A stretch of DNA of 64,000 bases from Ciona savignyi (lineage: Eukaryota; Chordata; Ascidiacea; Phlebobranchia; Cionidae). A program made the translations under genes and the position numbers. Positions 22,901 through 30,500 of the stretch are shown piece after piece. Position 1 is the first letter of the stretch. Every line of letters starts with the position of its first letter. The notes under the pieces were generated by a model. It was not told the DNA's origin and made no database searches. It was given only the letters and a program-made list of their open reading frames with translations. Location: contig CH003409.1 of the NCBI GenBank assembly GCA_000149265.1, forward strand, positions 562,733 to 626,732, written 5' to 3'.

Positions 22901-24535
22901 CTGCGAGGCGAAGAATGGATAATTTGTCAAGTTTGTTGATCACTTCCTCTGGAAAGGGTATGAGCTTGGCAAGGTGGTCCAATTCGGAATTGAGGCGGTC
23001 TCGGTGACGCTTGCTCGGGTTGGATTTGGTTGTTTCGGCATTTTCCTTGTCCCTAAAGACGTTATAAACACGACTTATGGTTTGTCCGGTAACATAACTC
23101 GGTCGATCAGAGCGCCGAGTCGAAAGGTTGTTGAATCAAAACCAGCCGCTAGCTACGTCGATTGTGTCTTTGTCTTTGGTCAGCAAAAACATCTTTATTA
23201 TATACAACACACTGTAATAGCTTCGTTAACCTAGCGGAAGTCATGACGTTATTTGAAGTCTGCCCGTTTGATAACCCCCACCGTTGCGCATTCCAATTCA
23301 GAGGCATAACACATGAATATCCATTTCATTCTTTCTTTATTCAAATTCAATTGGCGTCAGTTAAATTATAAACTAGTTAAGTTCAATATTGACAGTGATA
23401 TTTCGTACACTTATTTAAAGAAAAGTATTTTTAAATTCTTTCGAAAGATTCAATGCATTTTAAATGCATGTTCACAAAAATCAAATTGTTGTTTAATATA
23501 AACAATCATACGTTACTCAAACAAGCTGTAAGTTCAGCTTTATTTTAAAATACGTGTTTCCGATTAGGTCATAAATCTTGATGCTATTTGTTCTGACACT
23601 TAAACAACTTGTTCCAATTCTTTTGTATTACGTAAATTGCCAATAATCACGTGACAAAGTAAAAAGTCAGCACGACTTTTGGACGAAAGCTGTGACTCGG
23701 CATTTCTATGTAAAGGACTGAGAGGTTTCCGAATAATACAATTGCAATGAAAACATTATCACATTTTTTACCAAAATTTGACTAATTGTAAGAGTTATAA
23801 TGTAAATTTTATTCGTTTCCGTGTGACCTAAAGTCTACTGTTGTTGTCCAGTAGTTTGAGTGATTCTAGAGTTATTACAGGAAAGCAAACGTCGTTCGCT
23901 CAGCACAATTTATATTGTGACGTAAAGGTTTCAAAGTTTGGTCAACAAGCGACATGTTTGTTTGATCGTTCTGGCTACCAAACCTGCAACACTAGTGCCG
24001 GAAACACTTGGAAGCCACATTACGTTTCCGAATTTCCAAAATCGTGGTTGGATCATGCGGCATTTCAGACGTCAGTGTCGCTGGTGTGCATTTGTCATAG
24101 GATTTTCGCAGGAAAACAAACTTTATTATCGACGTTGCAATCCATCAGACACAAAGCATTAAACGGTATCGCGTGAGAATACTTTCTCTATCACCCAAAA
24201 GATATTCCTTTTTGTAATCTTTCCCTCAGCGCATTTTCTTCCTTACCGTTCCAGTCTCGGCTCTTTCACTTTGTTCCAGTCTACCTGCTGTTGTTTACTT
24301 TGTATACTCAGCTACTTTGGACTTGATGTTTGATATAACTCACTCGATTTTTTGATAAATTTAACCTGACATAACTAAATTCTAAACTTTATTTATATCC
24401 GCAACCCCCTAGCCGGTATGTAGGTAAAAATCATGCAATATAATTTCCTTACTTTTTAGGTTGGGGTCTTCGTCTTTTTTTGCCAGCATATTGAGCACCT
24501 GGTCCGTTTACAGGGGCGACCGTGGTGGCAGACAT
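7966..24535 (-). CDS. AHR: Aryl hydrocarbon receptor (bHLH-PAS transcription factor); final exon not found
   Basis: Fourteen minus-strand exons agree in phase: 24535-24453, 23052-22868, 16883-16771, 15737-15648, 15165-14991, 14520-14441, 14118-13916, 13456-13350, 12200-12059, 11464-10510, 10061-9942, 9226-9103, 8541-8480, 8062-7966 (about 845 residues). Order: basic KKRRRPQPK; bHLH about 36-90 ([30 protein letters not shown]); PAS-A about 124-185 ([26 protein letters not shown]); [19 protein letters not shown] about 288-392 ([57 protein letters not shown]); then a Gln/Asn/Pro-rich tail, a likely transactivation region. In the known family this is a cytosolic receptor that enters the nucleus on ligand binding, dimerises with ARNT and binds GCGTG elements in CYP1 genes. 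Exon 14 ends at a strong gtaagt donor; reading through would stop after three more codons. The tail is the least certain part. Confidence 0.93.
8165..8345 (+). repeat. Dispersed repeat family R (AHR intron 13)
   Basis: Contains aaaaacgacagtaattaaaa, agacgtggccgccaaacc, cactaagcctc and agcgacccgtgcaat, all shared in the same order with 29970-30165. Confidence 0.55.
8765..9000 (+). repeat. tRNA-head SINE (family S), head on plus strand
   Basis: Head gattagtctggtagatta, B-box-like gcaggttcataac, then tcggttgtgttcttgggcaa, aacccagtggattaatagg and the end ttaacgcccgtggttttcca, aacatgaatatc. It is the reverse orientation of the copies at 11500, 37307, 53810 and 59502. Confidence 0.65.
9292..9490. 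repeat. Two SINE-S heads facing each other
   Basis: The plus-strand head (atagcttggtaggtaagtgc, then tcggtt/ggttgtg, gggcaagg) is followed at once by a minus-strand head (cagcaaccagtttcgaatct, ggctgaaaggc, ccaccaagctaat). This forms an inverted pair inside AHR intron 11, which could fold into a hairpin in the transcript. Confidence 0.6.
10200..10505. repeat. Degenerate minisatellite, about 28-31 bp unit, touching the AHR exon 10 donor
   Basis: About ten imperfect repeats of a unit like ttttttggtatagttcaccc (e.g. near 10253, 10274, 10314, 10390, 10485). The array starts about 140 bp beyond exon 11 and ends within 5 bp of the exon 10 splice donor. The lysine- and tyrosine-rich minus-strand frame across it is a translation of the repeat, not an exon. 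Confidence 0.65.
11500..11790 (-). repeat. SINE family S, near full length (AHR intron 9)
   Basis: Shows all family landmarks: agaatattcatgtttatccc, gtgttaacacacaggcaatc, cccaccg, ctattgcagtgtcttgtg, tcaatttggtagaacc, ttgggttcaggcaatg, tgccttgcc, aaccagctagcgatcag, ggctgaaagtcc and aatcagtcagac. Read on the minus strand, the last part is a tRNA-like head with A- and B-box-like words. Confidence 0.75.
12640..13190. repeat. SINE-S fragments, one in each orientation (AHR intron 8)
   Basis: 12640-12735 is a minus-head fragment (actcatgtttatcctcatgg). About 12880-13190 is a plus-head copy (catatagctaggaggataag, gggttgcaagttcgaaactg, cacattgcaatagctcggtt, gcgaggtgattcaacgattg, cccgtgtgttaactctcctt). 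Confidence 0.6.
15836..16105 (-). repeat. SINE family S copy (AHR intron 3)
   Basis: Landmarks: aaaatattcatgttcatcct, ggaaaacacaagggat, cagagctagtgcagtgg, ccactgggtctaaacaatgt, actagctagctatcag, ggctgaaagttg and aagctaatcggtcagac. A further head-less fragment lies at about 15285-15380. Confidence 0.7.
16883..16986. repeat. Perfect 26-bp tandem repeat x4 at the AHR exon 3 acceptor
   Basis: Units 16883-16908, 16909-16934, 16935-16960 and 16961-16986 are identical. Read on the minus strand each contains an acceptor-like tacatttttag/a, so the 3' splice site of exon 3 exists four times, 26 nt apart. Only the site nearest the exon keeps the reading frame. The in-frame 78-nt alternative runs into a TAG within the repeat. 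Confidence 0.9.
17200..18170 (+). repeat. SINE-S head fragments (AHR intron 2)
   Basis: 17205-17400 holds ggactggttagccgggtgat, ggttgtgggatggaaaccag, tagtcggttgtgacc and cacaatgcactgcaataat. 18045-18170 holds gaaaccagtcgctagctac. Between them (17400-18000) is AT-rich sequence with a 114-codon minus-strand frame rich in Lys, Ile and Phe that lacks splice support. Confidence 0.5.
18640..19440. repeat. Degenerate direct repeats in AHR intron 2
   Basis: Diverged words recur at about 18860, 19020 and 19260: (a)aaggtcag(c/t)(c/t)att, ttttggt(g/t), ggaattcc and cttttcagt(t/c)taaat. This suggests two to four copies of an old unit of roughly 170-240 bp. No coding frame crosses it. Confidence 0.4.
19540..20015 (+). 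repeat. Family R copy (19665-19790) inside a SINE-S-like copy
   Basis: SINE-S words flank the region: aactggtcgccaactaggcg at 19545 on the left; gggcgcgaggtgat, gattgcccgtgtgataac and cccatttacggggata up to 20005 on the right. In between is a family R copy (aaacgagacagtcgttagaa, tagacgtggccgttaaaccc). The central SINE segment (gcgaggtgatataacgg, gcaaggtaatctgacg) is duplicated. Confidence 0.55.
20733..20890 (-). repeat. SINE-S fragment (AHR intron 2)
   Basis: Landmarks: aggatactcatgtttatcct, cacgttatcacac, attacctcg and the degraded cattgctttag/ttttgttagacccatt end. No other feature was seen between 20020 and 20960. Confidence 0.45.
20965..21180 (-). repeat. Two reverse SINE-T copies (AHR intron 2)
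   Basis: Poly-T followed by ctttcaaacccatgatgg, with ataaccattcgaccacac at the far end, gives one copy. A second runs from ttttttaccggactaagttt and tcgaacccgtagtagg to cgttaaccatgg. The reverse complements match the family T head and B-box words. Confidence 0.6.
21495..21501 (+). promoter_or_regulatory. Consensus xenobiotic response element-like site (AHR intron 2)
   Basis: TCGCGTG matches TNGCGTG, the established AHR/ARNT core. A 7-bp match can arise by chance in 16 kb of gene, so autoregulation is only a suggestion. Confidence 0.2.
23085..23330 (+). repeat. SINE-S copy just upstream of AHR exon 2
   Basis: Plus-strand landmarks: gtcgaaaggttgttgaatca, accagccgctagctacgtcg, acactgtaatagcttcgtta and cataacacatgaatatcc. 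It lies about 35 bp on the intron 1 side of the exon 2 acceptor. Small overlapping plus-strand frames here come from the repeat. Confidence 0.6.
24169..24175 (+). promoter_or_regulatory. Consensus xenobiotic response element-like site (AHR intron 1)
   Basis: TCGCGTG, a full TNGCGTG match, lies about 280 bp inside intron 1 from the AHR start codon exon. This intron stretch (23840-24180) is richer in G+C than its flanks and open in two plus-strand frames, so it could be a regulatory segment. Function is unproven. Confidence 0.25.
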
Positions 24536-25722
24536 TGTAGTTCGTCGAAGCTAATTAAATATTCTGAAATTCATTTAGATTTCAAATGATTGTTTATTGT
24601 CATTTGATTATTAAAACTTTGCGGTTATTTTAAGTTTTCACAACGAGACAAAAAAGCTCCCTCGCAATAAACGCTTTATACCCGGCTGTCCCAAGAAAGG
24701 AACGTTCCGAGGCTGTTTTTTTACGGTCTTCATGCTTCGATGCCTCATTTTAACGCTCGTGCGCGGCAACGCACACTGTGCGCGCACACACAAGCGCACC
24801 GTCACGGAGTGAATACGTAAACACCACGATAGAAGTCGTCATGAAGCCGCATTTCAGTCGGGACGAGGTTTTATGTCTACGTTTTCGGATTTTGGTCGAT
24901 ATAATAATATACTTTCAAAGTTGCCCCACGGCTATTTTTCTGTAATTAGCCTTCGCTCGCCACTCTTGGCATGTATTTATGTGGCTAATCCCTTTCTTGT
25001 TGGTTAGGTTAAAATAAACGATCATTTATCAACAATAAACACCAAAAAAATGCCTAATGATGAGTCAAATTTCAATAACAAAAACACCGTAATATTAAAC
25101 AAAATAAAAATGTTCTGTAGTCTTAATTTTCATGAGTAAATTAATAATTAACTTGAAAATAATATAAAGTTAAACTTAACTCCCAAAACCCTTTATTCAG
25201 GAACTATTTTTTCAATCTAATTTTCGTTGTCCCAACCGCGAGCCTCAACTCTATAATTGATAATAACGGTGAATCGGTTGCGTAATATGTTTAATCATTA
25301 ACTATTATAGGTATTGTGACACAAAATCCCTCGTCTGTTTATCATAATTCAAACGCTTTTATGAACATTATGTCAACAATTCAACCCAACACATGGCTCT
25401 TTTCAACTTTCTATTCGATGTTTTTTAGATTTGATCATCACTTTAAGCGCTAAAATTAACGTTCCTCGCCTCCAAATCTATAATAAATTACAGCCCCAAC
25501 TAACAATTTAAAAAAGGTTGAGTTGTCAACATCAGTTCTTATCGTCCTTGTTATTAAGTCATGTTTTTTTAGACAGTTAGTTCGTTTTTTTTCTTTTTGT
25601 GAAATGCCTAAAGTATGAATCTACTTTTCCAAACGGTCAACAAACGCAATAACAAGTGTATCTTATTGCCCTAACTCGCCACCTAGCGGCCACATTTTTC
25701 TGACCCTAAACATTGGCAGAGT

Positions 25723-25830
25723 GTGGCCGAATGGTTGGCGTGGCCTATTTATATACAGAATGTGTGACCGGAAGGTTAGCGTGACCGATTCTTGGTCACT
25801 AGCTCATTATGGACTCGAAAGCGGGCGGTA
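25723..25830 (+). repeat. Degenerate SINE-T copy with doubled head
   Basis: gtgtggccgaatggttggcg and then, 40 bp on, gtgtgaccggaaggttagcg; the end is tggactcgaaagcg. The flanking 24600-25720 between AHR and this copy is AT-rich without a recognisable gene. Confidence 0.55.
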
Positions 25831-25984
25831 TTTTCCACCCTTCCACTATACCCTAAGCATCTATAGTTAAAATCCTATGCAGTACACATAACTTGGATAT
25901 AAACATAAGTTCCAACTTACGTTACGTGTGAGTAATACTATGCTTGTTCATTAATACGGTATTAGTCAATCTTCGGACTTTGAC

Positions 25985-26365
25985 TAGCCGTCACAAATGC
26001 CACACGGGCATTCATCAGATTACCTCGCAAATACATAAGGGAGTGTTATCACACGAGCTATCGTCTGATTACCTCGCGAATACGTAAGGGGGCGCTTTCA
26101 CAAGGGCAATCGTCAGATTACCTTGCCAATACGTTTATAAGGGCCGTTATTACACGGGCAATCGTTAGATAACTTCGTAAATACATAAAGGAGTGTTATC
26201 ACGCGGGTAATGTCAGATTACCTTGCGTCCACCGTCTGGTTATAGGATCTATATTGCATGTGTTGTATAGAATTGAAACTAGCGAACAGTTTCGATCTTA
26301 CAACTGTTTGGCTGTAAGACGACGAACTAACCTTCCAAGCACTTTGATTGAACATTCTGTGTTGC
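25985..26365 (-). repeat. SINE-S with its central segment amplified five times
   Basis: The segment cacacgggca(atcg)tcagattacct, gcgaatacataagggagtgt recurs at about 25998, 26050, 26100, 26152 and 26205, with a period of about 50-55 bp. It then runs into normal SINE-S sequence (gtccaccgtctgg, tgcatgtgttgtat, aactagcgaacagtttcgat, ttggctgtaagacgacg). Each unit is imperfect. Confidence 0.7.
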
Positions 26366-26646
26366 ATTCCAGAAAGTAGAGTACGATTTAACATGTAACA
26401 AAATGTTTTATTTCAAATAATAACCATTGTCTTGTCATAGACAGACATTTGAAGCCCTATAAATCGTGAAGGAAAAACATTTCTAGTTAGTCGGGTAGTC
26501 TATAATAGACAGACACCAAACACCTTTTTTTTGTGTTACAAATTACAGTAGTATATACAAAATAAAACATGTGTTATTCTAAATAATTGTTACAGTGTAA
26601 ACGATAGGCTGTTGGGCCATTGAAGTCAACAATTTATAAATAAAAC

Positions 26647-26734
26647 CATAGAATACTAACTTACAGATAAACCATAACTTACAGATAAATTATAAAACCA
26701 TAGAATACTAATATCTGTAAGTTAGTATTCTATG
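26647..26734. repeat. Perfect 23-bp inverted repeat (hairpin) with an extra partial copy
   Basis: The left arm (26647-26669, catagaatac...cagata) is the exact reverse complement of the right arm (26712-26734). Between them lie a third direct partial copy (catagaatactaa at 26699) and two more acttacagataa words. Neither a promoter nor a terminator context is evident. Confidence 0.85.
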
Positions 26735-26949
26735 ATAAAACAACTTAATATTTTTGAAAAAAAATGGTAAACAAGAGAGCAAAAATTATTGCCTTTGTGG
26801 GGGCTAATATAAGAACCAAATAATTAACGCGCAAGCTACATAAATCAATTCCTATTTAAAGCAGTTTAGGTAGCAAGAACATCATAAGATTAAAACTTAA
26901 ACCGGTTCAAAATTAGAAGAACTGTTAAAGTGACACTGGGTTATTTGAT

Positions 26950-27070
26950 ATTCATGTTTATCCCTATAGTGAAGAAAAATCGCAGGTGTGTTACAACAAA
27001 ATCGTCAGTTTACATAGAGTTTCTAAAGCTTATATTGCTGTGTTTTTAAGATTTTACTCAATGTAATACG
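26950..27070 (-). repeat. SINE-S fragment
   Basis: gatattcatgtttatcccta, gaaaaatcgcaggtgtgtta and tcgtcagttta, ending tattgctgtgtttttaag. It lies directly before the hAT-like element. Confidence 0.5.
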
Positions 27071-27094
27071 GGTATTGTACAGCATTTATTACAC

Positions 27095-27302
27095 CAAGGC
27101 TTCACAACCTTTGGGTCTCCAATCCAAACTAGGGGTCGCGCAATGAATTTAAGGGGTCGCAAAAATAAATCAATTTTACACAAACCACTATATCTATTGT
27201 ACTTTTTAATTTGTGTGGGATTTTAAACATGAAGAGGGGCCATACCAAAAAACATTTAATAAGTTAAAAGTGGTCGAGAGCTTAAAAGTTTGTGAAGCCC
27301 TG
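27095..27302. mobile_element. hAT-like MITE (CAAGGCTTCACAA type)
   Basis: Ends caaggcttcacaacctttgg and aaaagtttgtgaagccctg are imperfect inverted repeats. The interior carries ggggtcgcgcaatgaattta and aaggggtcgcaaaaataaat, a layout typical of hAT MITEs. Candidate 8-bp duplications (tattacac and atttagac) are weak. Confidence 0.6.
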
Positions 27303-27414
27303 ATTTAGACGATTGTTGCATTGCATACATGGTAAATGCACGAAATTAAAAAGTGGGGGGAAAAGTCACGAATACCATTTTGCATATAGATGTCGGTTAA
27401 ATACAACGCGTATA

Positions 27415-27420
27415 TTTATT
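27415..27420 (-). promoter_or_regulatory. Candidate poly(A) signal for the CYP1-like gene
   Basis: AATAAA on the minus strand, about 145 nt downstream of the CYP stop codon. Confidence 0.4.
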
Positions 27421-27563
27421 TGTTTTCCAGAGATATGTAAAACAAATAGAAAAATCTTGAGGCTAATTCTGCGTATACACCATGATAAACACAAACTAAC
27501 ACTGTCTGCTGATGAAAAAGCAAAAAAAAGTTTCACACGCGTGAGAAATAGGGCATAGTTCGG

Positions 27564-30500
27564 CTAGCATTTAGGGCGTTTTCGCGGCACGATTGAAACG
27601 TACATGTTTTTGGGGATTAACGAAATACCTGGTAACGCGTCGGGTAGAACGTCACTGTGGTCAACGCGTCGGATTGTACAACTTCGAAGGATTGAGACTG
27701 AAAAAAGAAATAACTGCATGCGCGCCAATGCTTCCCCTGCACACCGGCGCCTGCCGCCTCCAAATAGCATAACACGATCAGCTAAACCTTTGTTGAAAAC
27801 CCCGGTTTCGCTTGAAATAAATCTTTCCGGCCTGTTAGATAAGGCATTTAAAGCGTCGTACGGTCTTGTGGCCGAATGGCTAACGTGAACGATACATATA
27901 CTAATTATATATATATATACATATACCAATTAACCTAGCCCGGTAAAAAAATAAAATAAAACTTTATCATATACTATGATAAAAATCAAAAAAATAAACA
28001 TTACGCGTTAATACACGACTGTACGCCCTCTGTTATAACAAAAAGGTCATTTGGACACTTGAAATAAATACGTGCACAGACATTTGATTAGAGCTTACCT
28101 AAATTCCCCGGGCGAATCCCATAAAGTCTGATCATGGTTGACAGATCGCATACTTATCATCATCACTGTGCCACTGGGGATCAAATAGCCGTTGAGCGTC
28201 GTGTCTTCAACTGGGGCATGGGGTAATGCGAAAGGTACGAAGCTACAGTGTCTTGCAACCTCCCATATTAAAGCCATCACGAAGGGAAGCTGACTTCTGT
28301 CAGAGTACCTGTTTATACACACAGTATATCGGTATAAGAATTTTGTAATTTATTATTGTTTTTAACACTTTAACATACGCATGGTTAACCAATACATGTA
28401 CCGAATAATATACAAAAATGGTTTTAGCATCGAGAAAATCGCGGGTTTGAAACTGGGCCCTGTAAAATACAATTAAGCAGTCGTGTGCTTAAGGGTTTTG
28501 GTTTTAAAGAGCACGGACAGCAACAAATCTAACAAGGTTTAAATACTAGATTTATAATAACTGATTCTAGAGTAATTCTACAAACCAAACTGATTCGATA
28601 AGGACATCTCTTACTTAATATAGTATTTCTATGCGGATTTATTGCGAAGACACCAAAGATACCAATACTTCGGTAAATGGTACGGTCCTGTGAGCGAATG
28701 ATTACCGCGACCAAAACATTTACCAATTCAATACAAAAACGGTCTTATGGGCATGCCTTTATAGCTTCACACATTAATCCGAATAAAAAATATATAAAAA
28801 AAACAATCAACAAAAAAATACCTGGGCAAATGGAAGTTAGTTTCAACAAATCGATCAATTTCTTCCTGGGCCCTGGTCTGCGCTTGATGATATGTCGACC
28901 AGTATACTATCATCCATGCTAGTGCGACCGTCATGGTATCCACGTTAGCTCCGAATAGATCACCAACCTTTGAATATGCAACAGTGGTAGAATGTTAGGC
29001 TGCAAAGGAAATACACTAGTAGGCATTTAAAACAGCTGAATGAGTTGTTTGTTTTTTTCAGGTATTGTCACCGAATGGTTAACGCCACCGATTCCTATAT
29101 ATCCAATTTAAAAATGGTATTATTTATAAGCCCATTATAATTTAGAACACCAGCCCAGTTAAAAATACTTGGTTTATCGTGTGCGGTCATTTAGCTGAAT
29201 AGTTATCGTGATCCATATATAGAATCCCAAAACAGTTAAGAGATTTCAAGCTTCCTTTCGTTCAGTTGTTAGATCAAAAATTGGGTCACAGAGCTGTAGA
29301 AATACTTTAGCAGCAATAAAGACTTCTTGCGTAAAGTTTACAGCAAACAAAATATATTAAGAGTCATTCAGCTGTGTTAAACGACAAACGTATATCGTCG
29401 ACTTATTTTGGCAGCTTTAATGGCAAAAAGATTTAACTAGTTTATTGATTTCTTTGACGTATACAATTTTTTTTCTACAAATTAAGAAATAGATAGAGCG
29501 GGAAACAGTACAAGGATAGGATATTCATGTTATCACCATTAATCGGAAAACACAAGCGCGCTACTATAAGGTAAATCGTCAGATCCCCTCGTACCCAACG
29601 TCGGGTATCAGAGCTACTGCAATGTGATGTGTAGGATTTAATAATTCTTTCAATTTGGTAGAACCCATTATTTCAACACACAAAAAGGCGTTTTGTTAAT
29701 TGCACGTTGCATTTAAATAGTTTTCTTACCAATTTCATAACTCTGTTCTCTTCAAATTGTGGATCATCTTTTAATTGTTGCCACAACTTGAGAACACAGT
29801 CAATTCCACTCAAAACATCACAGGTTTCCTCACTTTTGCAACAGTCAGATCCGTTTGCGACGTGCGGGTTGCGACGATCGAAACATCGACTGAAGAAGCT
29901 GATACAACAACACATAACTTAAGTTTTTAGGTCATTTTTAATATAGGCCTAAACAGGACCTTTGATCCTAATTTGGAAAACGGTAAAATCGGAAAAACGA
30001 CAGTCGTTAAAACACGCCCAAAAACTAATCGATGATTTATTTTCGGTATATTAAGACGTGGCCGCCAAATCTTTATAAAAAAATAAATTAAAAATTAAAA
30101 AAAAATGTTTATCAAATATTATTACACTAAGCCTCGAAGAAAAATGTGCGGTTAAGCGACCCGTGCAATAGAGGTGGCTTTGGGAGAAGGGGTGGTTCCA
30201 AAAGTGTAGCCCGCAGTAAAATAAAATCCCCAAAAATGAAATTATACTAATATAATTTGAGCTTAATTACTCTCTTAGTTAATAACAGGTGTTGTTATTC
30301 TCCGTGACCTTGGAAACACTAAAAAGGAGAAAGAGGGAAGGAGGAAACTACACACTACAATGAGTATTTGGGGTTAAAGTAAGCGGTAGTTCTTTAAATT
30401 AGTATTTGGGGCAGGATTAGAATGAGTTTCTATAATTTTAGTAAGCAGTTTTTTTCTCTCTTTTTTTAGTGTTGCACAAGATCTTACTTTAAGCGAATTT

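Noticed and set aside
23841-24176. 111-codon plus-strand frame inside AHR intron 1
   Set aside because: Overlaps a second open frame, has no splice partners and no recognisable domain. Treated as intron, possibly regulatory.
25985-26250. Regularly spaced repeats resembling a CRISPR array
   Set aside because: The repeats are SINE-derived, imperfect, with related spacers, in an animal genome. It is a minisatellite.
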